Source: Pseudothauera nasutitermitis (lineage in GTDB: Bacteria; Pseudomonadota; Gammaproteobacteria; Burkholderiales; Rhodocyclaceae). From it: a stretch of 64,000 nucleotides of DNA. Under the pieces are notes generated by a model that worked only from the letters and a program-made list of their open reading frames with translations, ran no database searches and was not told the DNA's origin. Positions within the stretch are counted from its first letter, which is position 1; the number at the start of each line of letters is the position of its first letter. The stretch is from assembly GCF_004801295.1 (NCBI RefSeq), contig NZ_SSOC01000001.1, forward strand, positions 62,001 to 126,000. The letters are read 5' to 3'. Positions 22,638 through 30,795 of this stretch are shown piece after piece. Made by a program: the position numbers and the translations under genes.

Positions 22638-22690
22638 GCGCAGAGCGTGTGGACTCGGTCCGCCGCGGATCGCGTCCACACGCCCTGCGC
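22638..22690. repeat. 53-bp imperfect palindrome after glmM
   Basis: Arms of 26 bases (22638-22663 and 22665-22690) pair with three mismatches around a single C. The core GTCCGCCGCGGATCGCGT is shared with the perfect palindrome at 50519-50567. It starts one base after the glmM stop codon. No T-run follows. It may act as a bidirectional terminator or belong to a REP-like repeat family; two copies in 64 kb suggest the latter. Confidence 0.7.
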
Positions 22691-22757
22691 CCTCGCCGGC
22701 AGGGTTCCTGCCGGGGCCGGCGGCAGTGCCGGCAAGGTTTTCGAACGGTTTCGTGAC

Positions 22758-22791
22758 GTTTAACGGAACTGTCATCTTCGCCACGGATAAT
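22758..22791 (+). promoter_or_regulatory. Candidate Pho box and -10 of pstS
   Basis: CTGTCAT (22769-22775) is an exact half of the PhoB-box consensus. A weak partner GTTTAAC lies eleven bases upstream (22758-22764). GATAAT (22786-22791) follows ten bases later, the usual spacing when PhoB replaces the -35. pst operons are classic PhoB targets; the second half-site is poor, so this is tentative. Confidence 0.45.
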
Positions 22792-22866
22792 CCGTTTCGT
22801 TCCCGCTACAGCGGGAGCCCGCCCCCGACCCGGGCAAGCTCATAGACGAGACTGGAGAAACCGTAC

Positions 22867-23892
22867 ATGTTCAAGAAGAGCCTCATCGCGACCGCCCTCG
22901 TGGCTGTTGGTGCTTCCTTCGCTGCCCCGGCCATGGCCCGCGACAATCTGCAGATCGCCGGTTCGTCCACCGTGCTGCCGTTCGCCAGCATCGTCGCCGA
23001 GGAATTCGGCAACGCCTTCCCGCAGTTCAAGACCCCGGTGGTCGGCTCCGGCGGCACCGGCGGCGGTCTGCGCCAGTTCTGCCAGGGCGTCGGCGCCAAC
23101 ACCATCGACATCGCCAACGCTTCGCGCGCCATCAGGTCCGCCGAAGTGGAAAGCTGCAAGAAGGCCGGTGTGAACAAGATCCATGAAGTGCAGTTCGGCT
23201 ACGACGGCATCGTGTTCGCCTCGCGCGCCGACAAGGGCAGCTTCGCGCTGACCCCGCGCCACGTCTTCCTGGCCGCTGCCGCCGAAGTGCCGCAGGGCGG
23301 CAAGTTCGTCGCCAACCCCTACACCCGCTGGGCGCAGATCGACAAGGCGCTGCCGGACCAGGAAATCGTGCTGGTGATCCCGGCCTCCAACCACGGCACC
23401 CGCGAAGTGTTCGAAGAGAAGGTGACCCACGCCGGTTGCAATGCGCTGGACGAAGTGAAGGCGCTCGACGCCGACGGTAAGAAGAAGGCCTGCAACACCC
23501 TGCGCCAGGACGGCCGCATCATCGAGATCGCCGGCGACTACACCGAAACCCTGGCCCGTCTGCAGGCCCAGGCCGACGCCGTGGGCGTGTTCGGCCTGAG
23601 CTTCTACGACCAGAACCGCGACCGCCTCAAGGTGGCCACGGTGGATGGCGTGACCCCGAGCCTGCAGACCATCGCTTCCGGCGTCTATCCGGTTTCCCGC
23701 CCGCTGTACTTCTACGTCAAGGGCGAGCACATCGGTGTGATCCCCGGCCTCAAGGAATTCGCCGAATTCTTCCTGACCGAGCAGATTTCCGGCGCCGGCA
23801 GCGCGCTGGAAAGCGCGGGCCTGATCCCGCTGGGCGACAGCGAGCGCGCCAAGATCGTGGCCGACCTGCGCGCCGGCAAGACGGTACAGTAA
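22867..23892 (+). CDS. pstS: Phosphate-binding periplasmic protein PstS
   Basis: PstS captures phosphate for the PstCAB importer. The 341-residue precursor has a Sec signal peptide (MFKKSLIATALVAVGASFAAPAMA, cleavage after AMA) and the phosphate loop IAGSSTVLPFASIVAEEFG. It also has VVGSGGTGGGLRQFCQGVG and a late SRPLYFYVKGEHIGVIPGLKEF. An AGACTGGAG ribosome site precedes ATG 22867. It heads the pstSCAB cluster and follows a candidate Pho box. Confidence 0.95.
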   Translation: MFKKSLIATALVAVGASFAAPAMARDNLQIAGSSTVLPFASIVAEEFGNAFPQFKTPVVGSGGTGGGLRQFCQGVGANTIDIANASRAIRSAEVESCKKAGVNKIHEVQFGYDGIVFASRADKGSFALTPRHVFLAAAAEVPQGGKFVANPYTRWAQIDKALPDQEIVLVIPASNHGTREVFEEKVTHAGCNALDEVKALDADGKKKACNTLRQDGRIIEIAGDYTETLARLQAQADAVGVFGLSFYDQNRDRLKVATVDGVTPSLQTIASGVYPVSRPLYFYVKGEHIGVIPGLKEFAEFFLTEQISGAGSALESAGLIPLGDSERAKIVADLRAGKTVQ

Positions 23893-24004
23893 GCGGATGC
23901 GGCGGCGGACCGATGGCGGTCCGCCAGCCTTTCCGGAATGACCGGATGACCACCCCGGGCGGCCGCTGGCGCTCCCCGGGGTGGTTGCCGAAAGCGGAGT
24001 GGAG

Positions 24005-25378
24005 ATGAATAACTGGGTTCTGGTGTGCGTGCTGCTGGTGGCGATGGGTTTTGCCTACCAGTTCGGCACGATGCGCAGCAGGTCGCTGGTCGATGGGAAG
24101 GCGCGCATGCATTCCCGGCCGGTCCATCATGGTCTGCTGGTGGCGCTGTGGTGCGGGCTGCCGGCTTTTACCGTGTTCCTGCTGTGGTCCCTGTTCGAAC
24201 CGGGCATCCTGCGCTCGGCCGTGCTCAACCAGCTGCCGCCGGACATGGCCGGCCTGCAGGGACACGAGTTGGAAGTGCTGATGCGCCGCGTGCAGTCCAT
24301 CGCTTCCGGCTTCGGCGTGTCCGATCAGCCGGCTGCCTATGAGCTGGCCGCCGCCGAGCGTCTGCGCAGCCTGCAGGGCACCGGACGGCTGGCGATGATC
24401 GCCAGCATGGCGGTGCTGGCGGTGACCGGGCTGGTGTACGCGCTGCGCCGCCTGTCCCCCGCGCTGCGCGCACGCAATCACGTCGAAGCGGTGTTCCGCG
24501 TGCTGCTGGTGGTGTGTTCCACCATCGCCATCCTGACCACCATCGGCATCGTGCTGTCGATGGTCGGCGAGGCGCTGCACTTCTTCCGCTTCGTCAATCC
24601 GGTCGATTTCTTCTTCGGCACGGTGTGGAATCCGCGTTTCTCCACCACCGGGGCCGGTGAGCTGGGCCAGTTCGGCCTGCTGCCGCTGCTGTGGGGCACG
24701 GTGATGGTGAGCATCATCGCGCTGCTGGTGGCGGTGCCGGTCGGCCTGATGACCGCGGTGTTCATGGCCGAGTACGCGCCCGGCTGGGTGCGTGCGCTGG
24801 CCAAGCCGATCATCGAGGTGCTGGCCGGGGTGCCGACCATCGTGTATGGCTTCTTCGCGCTGGTCATGGTCGGGCCATTCTTCCACAGCGCGGGACTCGC
24901 GGTGGGGCTGGACATCCGCGCCACCAGCGCGCTGACCGCAGGGGTGGTGATGGGCATCATGATCATCCCGTTCATCTCCTCGCTGTCCGACGACATCATC
25001 ACCCAGGTACCCAAGGCCATGCGCGACGGCTCGCTGGGCCTGGGCGCCACCAAGTCCGAGACCATCCGCAAGGTGGTGCTGCCGGCCGCGCTGCCGGGCA
25101 TCGTCGGCGCGGTGCTGCTGGCCGCCAGCCGTGCCATCGGCGAGACCATGATCGTGGTGCTGGCGGCGGGCAACAGCCCGATCCTGCACGCCAACCCGCT
25201 GGAGGCGGTGTCCACGGTGACGGTGACCATCGTCAATCAGCTCACCGGCGACATCGACTTCGCCAGCCCGCAATCGCTGGTGGCCTTCGCCCTGGGCCTG
25301 ACGCTGTTCGCGATCACCCTGTCGCTGAACATCGTTGCCCTCTACATCGTGCGCAAGTACCGCGAACAGTACGAGTAA
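24005..25378 (+). CDS. pstC: Phosphate ABC transporter permease PstC (long form)
   Basis: Inner-membrane permease of the high-affinity phosphate importer. At 457 residues it is about 140 longer than E. coli PstC. The extra N-terminus has a first helix (WVLVCVLLVAMGFAYQF), a second (LLVALWCGLPAFTVFLLWSLF), a soluble loop and further helices, resembling the DUF3708-type extension of long PstC proteins. The C-terminal core has the usual permease (EAA) motif region with DGSLGLGATKSETIRKVVLPAALPGIVGA. ATG 24005 is preceded by a GGAG repeat. 112 bases separate it from pstS. Confidence 0.92.
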   Translation: MNNWVLVCVLLVAMGFAYQFGTMRSRSLVDGKARMHSRPVHHGLLVALWCGLPAFTVFLLWSLFEPGILRSAVLNQLPPDMAGLQGHELEVLMRRVQSIASGFGVSDQPAAYELAAAERLRSLQGTGRLAMIASMAVLAVTGLVYALRRLSPALRARNHVEAVFRVLLVVCSTIAILTTIGIVLSMVGEALHFFRFVNPVDFFFGTVWNPRFSTTGAGELGQFGLLPLLWGTVMVSIIALLVAVPVGLMTAVFMAEYAPGWVRALAKPIIEVLAGVPTIVYGFFALVMVGPFFHSAGLAVGLDIRATSALTAGVVMGIMIIPFISSLSDDIITQVPKAMRDGSLGLGATKSETIRKVVLPAALPGIVGAVLLAASRAIGETMIVVLAAGNSPILHANPLEAVSTVTVTIVNQLTGDIDFASPQSLVAFALGLTLFAITLSLNIVALYIVRKYREQYE

Positions 25379-25384
25379 GAATCC

Positions 25385-26755
25385 GTGGATATCCAACAAG
25401 CCCAGCCCAACCCGCCCGCCGCAGCGTCCGACAAGCGCCGCGTGCGGGTGGAAAAGTCGCTGCAGCGGCGCCACCGCGCCGAGCGGCGCTTCCGTTTCAT
25501 CGGCATGTCGGCGGTGGTCTTCGGCCTCGGCATGGTCGCGCTGCTGTTCATCAGCATCCTGGCGAAGGGCCTGCCGGCGTTCTGGCAGGCCACGGTGGTC
25601 ACCGAGGTGTATTTCGACCCGGAGATCATCCGCGTCGATCCGCGCCCGGTGGCCCAGCCCGGCGAGAGCCCCGCGCAGCTGCGCGAGCGCGAGATGGCCT
25701 GGCAGACCCAGGTCACCATGGTGAACTGGAACCGCATCCTGGAAGACAGCCTGATCGCCCACCTGCCCGAGGCGGCCTCGGCGCGCCCGCGCGTGCGCCA
25801 GCTGGTCACCTCCGGGGAACGTTTCAAGCTGCGCGACATGGTGGTCGAGAACCCCGGACTGATCGGCCAGCGCGCGCAGCTGAAGCTGCTCGCCGACGCC
25901 AACGTGGATGTCTGGCTGAAGGGCAACATCGACCGCAGCCTGCCGGATGCGCAGCAGCAGCTGCCCCCCGAGGTGCGTGCCTGGGCCGACCAGCTGTACG
26001 AGCGCGGCGTGATCCAGATGCGCTTCAGCACCACGCTGTTCGTCAATCCGGACTCGCGCGGTTCGCTGGCCTCAGCCGGTCTGGCGGGCGCCTTCGTCGG
26101 CTCGCTGTACATGATGCTGATCGTCATCCTGCTGGCGGTGCCGGTGGGCGTGGCCAGCGCGGTGTATCTGGAAGAGTTCGCGCCGCGCAACCGCTTCACC
26201 GACCTGATCGAGGTGAACATCAACAACCTCGCCGCGGTGCCGTCGATCATCTTCGGCCTGCTCGGCGCGGCGGTGTTCATCAACTGGTTCGGCATGCCGC
26301 TGTCGGCGCCCATCGTCGGCGGCCTGGTGCTGTCGCTGATGACGCTGCCCACGGTGATCATCGCCACGCGCTCCACGCTGAAGGCGATTCCGCCGTCGAT
26401 CCGCCAGGCCGCGCTGGGCATCGGTGCCTCCAAGGTGCAGACCATCCTGCACCACGTGCTGCCGCTGGCCCTGCCGGGCATCCTCACCGGCGCGATCATC
26501 GGCGTGGCGCAGGCCATCGGCGAGACCGCGCCGCTGCTGCTGATCGGCATGAGCGCCTTCGTGGCCGCGATTCCGGGCACGCCGTTCGATCAATCGACCG
26601 CGCTTCCGGTGCAAATCTATCTGTGGCAGGGTAACGAGCTGCGCAACTTCTTCGAAGCCCGTACCTCCGCCGCCATCATCGTGCTGCTGGCCCTGATGCT
26701 CAGCCTGAACGCGTTCGCCATCTGGCTGCGCAAGCGATTCGAGAAAAGGTGGTAA
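25385..26755 (+). CDS. pstA: Phosphate ABC transporter permease PstA (long form)
   Basis: Second permease of the phosphate importer, 456 residues with a GTG start seven bases after the pstC stop. It has a basic cytoplasmic N-terminus, one helix ([22 protein letters not shown]), a periplasmic domain of about 160 residues of the DUF3333 type, and then the permease core with five helices. The core contains [30 protein letters not shown] and the EAA loop [31 protein letters not shown]. coli PstA lacks the large periplasmic domain. Confidence 0.92.
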   Translation: MDIQQAQPNPPAAASDKRRVRVEKSLQRRHRAERRFRFIGMSAVVFGLGMVALLFISILAKGLPAFWQATVVTEVYFDPEIIRVDPRPVAQPGESPAQLREREMAWQTQVTMVNWNRILEDSLIAHLPEAASARPRVRQLVTSGERFKLRDMVVENPGLIGQRAQLKLLADANVDVWLKGNIDRSLPDAQQQLPPEVRAWADQLYERGVIQMRFSTTLFVNPDSRGSLASAGLAGAFVGSLYMMLIVILLAVPVGVASAVYLEEFAPRNRFTDLIEVNINNLAAVPSIIFGLLGAAVFINWFGMPLSAPIVGGLVLSLMTLPTVIIATRSTLKAIPPSIRQAALGIGASKVQTILHHVLPLALPGILTGAIIGVAQAIGETAPLLLIGMSAFVAAIPGTPFDQSTALPVQIYLWQGNELRNFFEARTSAAIIVLLALMLSLNAFAIWLRKRFEKRW

Positions 26756-26757
26756 GG

Positions 26758-27585
26758 ATGAAAATGGAAAACGACGTCATGCGAGCCTCGCTGGCCAGCG
26801 CCGAAGCGGCGCAGAATAATCACACCCCCGAACTGAAGATGAGCGCGCGCGATGTGCGCGTGTTCTACGGCGAAAGCGAAGCCCTGCACGGGGTGGATCT
26901 GGATATCTACGCCAACGAGGTGCTGGCCTTCATCGGCCCCTCCGGCTGCGGCAAATCCACCTTCCTGCGCTGCCTGAACCGCATGAACGACACCATCGAC
27001 GGCTGCCGCGTCACCGGCCGCATTGAGCTGGACGGCGAGGACATCTACGATCGCCGCCTGGACGTGGTGCTGCTGCGCGCGCGGGTCGGTATGGTGTTCC
27101 AGAAGCCCAACCCGTTCCCCAAGTCGATCTACGAGAACATCGCCTACGGCCCGCGCCTGCACGGCCTGGCCGAGAGCCGCGCCGAACTCGACGAGATCGT
27201 CCAGCGCAGCCTGACGCGCGCCGGCTTGTGGGACGAGGTGAAGGACCGCCTGGACCAGCCCGGCACCGGTCTGTCCGGCGGCCAGCAGCAGCGTCTGTGC
27301 ATCGCCCGCGCCATCGCGGTGAGCCCGGAAGTGATCCTGATGGACGAACCGTGCTCGGCGCTCGACCCGATCGCCACCGCCAAGGTGGAGCAACTGATCA
27401 CCGAGCTGTCCGAGAGCTACACCATCGTCATCGTCACCCACAACATGCAGCAGGCCGCGCGCATTTCCAAGCGCACCGCCTTCTTCCACCTGGGCAACCT
27501 GGTGGAGGTGGACGAGACCACCAAGATCTTCACCACGCCGAGCGACAGCCGCACCGAGGACTACATCACCGGCCGCTTCGGCTGA
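26758..27585 (+). CDS. pstB: Phosphate ABC transporter ATP-binding protein PstB
   Basis: ATPase of the phosphate importer. The 275-residue product has [25 protein letters not shown], Walker [11 protein letters not shown]-loop [21 protein letters not shown], signature [16 protein letters not shown], Walker [14 protein letters not shown], and switch His in [12 protein letters not shown], ending in the family [12 protein letters not shown] 26758 is two bases after the pstA stop; ATG 26764 is also possible and has better AAGGA spacing. No phoU, phoB or phoR gene follows, unlike in many pst operons. Confidence 0.95.
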   Translation: MKMENDVMRASLASAEAAQNNHTPELKMSARDVRVFYGESEALHGVDLDIYANEVLAFIGPSGCGKSTFLRCLNRMNDTIDGCRVTGRIELDGEDIYDRRLDVVLLRARVGMVFQKPNPFPKSIYENIAYGPRLHGLAESRAELDEIVQRSLTRAGLWDEVKDRLDQPGTGLSGGQQQRLCIARAIAVSPEVILMDEPCSALDPIATAKVEQLITELSESYTIVIVTHNMQQAARISKRTAFFHLGNLVEVDETTKIFTTPSDSRTEDYITGRFG

Positions 27586-27590
27586 GGCCG

Positions 27591-27614
27591 GCGCGCGCCT
27601 CGCGGCGCGCGTTT
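27591..27614. terminator. GC hairpin between convergent pstB and a methyltransferase gene
   Basis: GCGCGC arms (27591-27596 and 27605-27610) around CGCCTCGCG-type sequence, followed by GTTTC on the plus strand, lie between the pstB stop and the converging gene. The T-run is short, so the terminator call is weak. Confidence 0.35.
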
Positions 27615-28783
27615 CAGCGGCCGGGCGCGAGCCGCCACAGCGCGGTGCGCTCGGCAGCGCGCGCGGCGTGCAGCGGGTCGTCGGCATCCTGGGCGCGTGG
27701 GTGGCAGGGGCGGATTTCCTGCCGGTCGACCACCTTCAGCCCGGCGTCGGCGATCCAGCCGAGCAACTGCTCGCGGCTGCGCAGACCGAGGTGCTCGGCC
27801 AGATCCGAGAGGATCAGCCAGCCTTCCCCGTGCGCGTTCAGGTGTTCTGCCAGGCCGTCGAGAAAGCCGCGCAGCATGCGGCTGTCCGGGTCGTACACGG
27901 CGGCATCCAGCGCCGAGCCGGCGCGTCCCGGCAGCCACGGCGGATTGCACACCACCAGGTCGGCGCGGCCGGGCGGATACAGATCGGCGGCATGCAGCGC
28001 CACGCGCGCGGCGCAGCCCAGGCGTTCGAGGTTCTCCCGCGCGCAGGCCAGCGCGCGTGGCGACAGGTCGGTGGCCACGATCCGCTCCACGCCGCGTCTG
28101 GCCAGCAGCGCCGCCAGCACCCCGGTGCCGGTGCCCAGATCGAAGGCCAGCCGGGGGGCGGGCGAGGGCAGCGGGGCCCGCGCGAGCAGATCCACGTATT
28201 CGTCGCGCACCGGCGCGAACACGCCGTAGTGCGGATGGATGCGTGCGCCCAGGGCCGGCACTTCCACGCCTTTCTTCCACCATTCGTAGGCGCCGATGGC
28301 GCCGAGCAACTCGCGCAGCGGCAGGGCGAACGGCGTGTCCGGCGAGGGCCCGAAGGCCGCCTCGCAGGCCGCGCGCACGTCCGGCGCGCGGCGCAGCGGC
28401 ACCATATAGCCGGGTTCGCAGGGCAGCAGCAGGCCGCCGAGCAGGCGGGCGCGCTGGGCGCGCGCCATGCGTTCGCGGTGAAAGCGCGCCGCCGGGTCGC
28501 TTGCATCCGCCGCAACAGGTTTGCCGCGCTTGGCGGGCCCGCGTGTCGTCCGCCGCCCCAGGGCCTGCAGCAACTGGCGGGCGTTGTGGTAGTCGCCCTG
28601 CCATAGCAGGGCCTCGCCCTGGCTGAGCAGGCGGTAGGCCGCGTCGGCGCTCAGGCGGTCGTCGGCGGCGCTGACCCGGCGCGGCGCGGGGGTGGAAGCC
28701 TCGGCCCGCCAGGCGAGCTGGTGTGTACCGTCCGCGTCTTCCCAGCGGATCGTGTCGGTGGCGGATGGCGTGGAGTCGGACAT
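27614..28783 (-). CDS. Class I SAM-dependent methyltransferase, substrate unknown
   Basis: A 389-residue methyltransferase. The C-terminal half has the SAM loop LAFDLGTGTGVLAALLARRG, an acidic residue after VATDLS, and the NPPW motif in DLVVCNPPWLPGRAG. NPPY/NPPW marks N-methyltransferases acting on amino groups of bases or glutamine (RsmC, PrmC, RlmG groups). The N-terminal about 190 residues are not recognisable to me but contain LLPCEPGYMVPLRR and GVFAPVRDEYVDLLA, the latter placed like the substrate region of PrmC-type enzymes. It converges with pstB, and no adjacent gene suggests the substrate. No good ribosome site is seen at ATG 28783. Confidence 0.75.
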   Translation of the reverse strand: MSDSTPSATDTIRWEDADGTHQLAWRAEASTPAPRRVSAADDRLSADAAYRLLSQGEALLWQGDYHNARQLLQALGRRTTRGPAKRGKPVAADASDPAARFHRERMARAQRARLLGGLLLPCEPGYMVPLRRAPDVRAACEAAFGPSPDTPFALPLRELLGAIGAYEWWKKGVEVPALGARIHPHYGVFAPVRDEYVDLLARAPLPSPAPRLAFDLGTGTGVLAALLARRGVERIVATDLSPRALACARENLERLGCAARVALHAADLYPPGRADLVVCNPPWLPGRAGSALDAAVYDPDSRMLRGFLDGLAEHLNAHGEGWLILSDLAEHLGLRSREQLLGWIADAGLKVVDRQEIRPCHPRAQDADDPLHAARAAERTALWRLAPGR

Positions 28784-28892
28784 GGAAGAGGGGCGTCGGG
28801 CTGAATGGATGGGGCGGCCGGGGCGGGCGTCTCGCGTATGCTCATGAATCGCGTGGCCGGCACGATATCAGCCATTGTCGGTCCGGTGGTGC

Positions 28893-29225
28893 TCAGCAGC
28901 ATTCCCCGCAGCAGGAGCCGCCCTCTTCCTTGGGGCGCAGCGTGGGCAGGCCGGCCCAGCGTGCGAATTCGCTGCGTCCGGGGTAGCGGCCCACCAGGGT
29001 GACGGCGCCATCGACCAGGACCAGCGGCAGCGCCTCCGCCCCGGCGCTGTCCAGATAGGTCTTGGCGGCGGGGTGGTCGGCGAGTGCCTCGGCTTGCTGC
29101 GCGATGTCGATGCGTTCGATCCGCAGGCCCTGCTGCTGGGCCCAGGCCAGATCGCCGGCGGCGTCGAGCAGGGTCTGGTCGGCAGTGTTGCCGGAGGTGG
29201 TGTGGAAGATCTGGATCGATTTCAT
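28893..29225 (-). CDS. arsD: ArsD-family arsenic metallochaperone/regulator lacking N-terminal cysteines
   Basis: ArsD carries As(III)/Sb(III) to the ArsA ATPase and weakly represses ars operons. The 110-residue protein matches ArsD along its length (QGLRIERIDIAQQ, GAEALPLVLVDGAVTLVGRYPGRSEFARWAGLP) and ends CCGECC (Cys 105, 106, 109, 110). However, the N-terminal motif that normally supplies Cys 12, 13 and 18 reads FHTTSGNTADQ and has none; residues 1-104 contain no Cys. Since those cysteines are essential for metal transfer in known ArsD, this one is either a regulator only or uses its C-terminal pairs. AAGGAAG precedes ATG 29225. It is 100 bases downstream of arsR. No arsA, arsB or arsC is in the window. 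Confidence 0.82.
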   Translation of the reverse strand: MKSIQIFHTTSGNTADQTLLDAAGDLAWAQQQGLRIERIDIAQQAEALADHPAAKTYLDSAGAEALPLVLVDGAVTLVGRYPGRSEFARWAGLPTLRPKEEGGSCCGECC

Positions 29226-29325
29226 TTCGTGCTTCCTTGTTGCGGTTGGGGGGAATTCGCCGGGTCCTCATAGGGGACGGCTGGTCGTTGGGTGTGTGTG
29301 TTCGGTACAGGTCTGCGCGGGCACT

Positions 29326-29706
29326 TCACTGGTCGCCCGGGCCTGCGGCGTCGTGGGCCAGCGGAGGCAGGAATGCCGCCGCGTCCGGCGCATGCCCGCG
29401 CAGGCGGGCGCACTCGTCCGGATCGCCGCCGCAGCAGTGCGCGGTGAGATAGGCGATGGTTTCCAGCATCAGCGGAATATTGGCGCGGTAGCGCTGGAAG
29501 CGGCCTTCCTGCTCCACGCTGACCAGCCCGGCGGCGAGCAGGCCCTTGAGATGGAAGGACAGGTTGGTGGGCGATACGTCCAGCGCCGTGGCGATCTCGC
29601 CGGCTACGCGGCCCGGTTTGCCGGCTTGTACCAGAAGGCGGAACACGTCCAGACGCACGCCCGAGGACAGGGCTTCGAAGATGCGCAGGGCGGCGGCTTT
29701 CTGCAT
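29326..29706 (-). CDS. arsR: ArsR/SmtB-family metalloregulator
   Basis: A 126-residue winged-helix repressor that releases DNA when it binds As(III) or a similar metal. The HTH is GKPGRVAGEIATALDVSPTNLSFHLKGLLAAGLV, followed by the wing VSVEQEGRFQRYRANI. The ELCVC motif of the plasmid R773 type is absent. Instead HCCGGDPDEC gives Cys 91, 92 and 99 at the C-terminal end, as in the Acidithiobacillus-type ArsR with its triad after the wing. A perfect inverted repeat lies 12 bases upstream of its start. It probably forms an operon with arsD. Confidence 0.88.
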   Translation of the reverse strand: MQKAAALRIFEALSSGVRLDVFRLLVQAGKPGRVAGEIATALDVSPTNLSFHLKGLLAAGLVSVEQEGRFQRYRANIPLMLETIAYLTAHCCGGDPDECARLRGHAPDAAAFLPPLAHDAAGPGDQ

Positions 29707-29717
29707 GGGTTTCAGGT

Positions 29718-29741
29718 TTCAATATTTCAAAAAATATTGAA
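29718..29741. promoter_or_regulatory. Inverted-repeat operator of arsR
   Basis: TTCAATATTT and AAATATTGAA form a perfect ten-base inverted repeat with a CAAA spacer, directly upstream of the arsR start. AT-rich 12-2-12-like palindromes of this kind are typical ArsR/SmtB operators, so autoregulation of arsR-arsD is likely. Confidence 0.75.
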
Positions 29742-29807
29742 TTATTCTGCCCCCACCTCCGTCCGGCGTCAATGCGCCGCCCGTCCAGGCGGCGCAAGCA
29801 AGGCGCT

Positions 29808-30200
29808 TCAGGCGGTCTCGCTGGCCACCAGATTGAATTCCAGGGCGTCGAACTCTTCTTTCAGATCCAGCCCGAACTCCGCCATCATGTCGTCCTCCGG
29901 ATCGTGGTACCAATGCGCGATCACGCGCACGCCGGCGGCGGCCTTCTGGTGCAGCATGCCGACCAGCGCGCGGATCAGCTTGGTGCTGGAACTGTTGAAG
30001 TAGCGCAGGTTGAAGTGGGCCTGCACGCCGCGGGCGCTGTCCGGCGCTTCCAGGAAGCTTTGCAGGCTGGCGCGGATGGGGGCGTAGAAGGCCATGGCGT
30101 TTTCCGGGTAGGACTCGCCGACCAGATGGAAGCTCATGCTGCCGGGGTCCAGGCGAACTTCCGGGGTTTCCTTGGTGGCGGGAATGTGCAGGTTTTCCAT
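29808..30200 (-). CDS. siaC: SiaC-family regulatory phosphoprotein (DUF1987), copy 2
   Basis: Second SiaC homologue, again exactly 130 residues. It has GESYPENAMAFYAPIRASLQSFL and RYFNSSSTK (residues 66-74) and an acidic C-terminal helix (EDDMMAEFGLDLKEEFDALEF). An AGGAG-like site (GAGGAGAACCTGCG) precedes ATG 30200. It follows siaB by 29 bases on the same strand, so the order of transcription is siaA-siaB-siaC. It is the natural substrate of that kinase/phosphatase pair, while copy 1 at 20575 is coupled to the cyclase. The shared motifs make cross-regulation possible. Confidence 0.86.
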   Translation of the reverse strand: MENLHIPATKETPEVRLDPGSMSFHLVGESYPENAMAFYAPIRASLQSFLEAPDSARGVQAHFNLRYFNSSSTKLIRALVGMLHQKAAAGVRVIAHWYHDPEDDMMAEFGLDLKEEFDALEFNLVASETA

Positions 30201-30229
30201 CGCAGGTTCTCCTCGATGTTTATGGAGGT

Positions 30230-30778
30230 CTAGATGACCGCGCGCAGATAGAACTCCGCGTGCGTGCTTTCATCGGCGCGGAAGACGATGTGGTAGTCGA
30301 TGGGTTCGCTGGCCTCGCGCGCCACGGTCAGGAAGCCCAGCCCGGCGCCCTTGCTGATGGGGTCGCCGGCGTTGGTGTCGCTGCGCAACTGGTCGCGGTA
30401 GGCGGCCTTGATCTCGTCCAGGGTCATGCGGCGCAGCGGATCGAGGCGGGCGCGGAGGCGCTCGACGTGATCGGTGCGCACCGGATTGCCGCACAGCACG
30501 TAGAACTTGCCGTGTTCCTGGCCGACCGCCAGGGCGCCGATGCGGCCCCCTTCGCAGGCCGTCTCGTCGGCGTAGTGCAGGATGTTCTGCGCCATTTCCA
30601 TGAAGGTGGAGAACACCTTGCGGCCGAGGCGCCCCGGGGTGCCCAGGGCCTCCAGGCGTTCGCGCACGGTGTCGGACATGGCGCCGATGACGTTGGCGGA
30701 GAATTCGCCGGTGTAGTAGAACAGCACGCCGTCGCTGGAGGCGCGCTGGCGGAATACGCTGAAGTCTTCGAGGTTCAA
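30230..30778 (-). CDS. siaB: SiaB-family protein kinase
   Basis: SiaB phosphorylates SiaC in the Sia pathway. The 182-residue protein begins LNLEDFSVFRQRASSDGVLFYYTGEFSANVIGAM. It has GHKL-like motifs: an N-box in STFMEMAQNILHYADE and a glycine-rich segment SKGAGLGFLTVAREA. It ends FRADESTHAEFYLRAVI, as expected for an HPK/anti-sigma-kinase-like fold. No ATG is available at the conserved N-terminus; TTG 30778 is chosen because it opens at that N-terminus and a CGGAG site lies about eight bases upstream. The large open frame extending upstream antisense to tpiA is a shadow. It lies 17 bases after siaA. Confidence 0.82.
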   Translation of the reverse strand: MNLEDFSVFRQRASSDGVLFYYTGEFSANVIGAMSDTVRERLEALGTPGRLGRKVFSTFMEMAQNILHYADETACEGGRIGALAVGQEHGKFYVLCGNPVRTDHVERLRARLDPLRRMTLDEIKAAYRDQLRSDTNAGDPISKGAGLGFLTVAREASEPIDYHIVFRADESTHAEFYLRAVI

Positions 30779-30795
30779 GGGTGCTTCTCCGTGAA

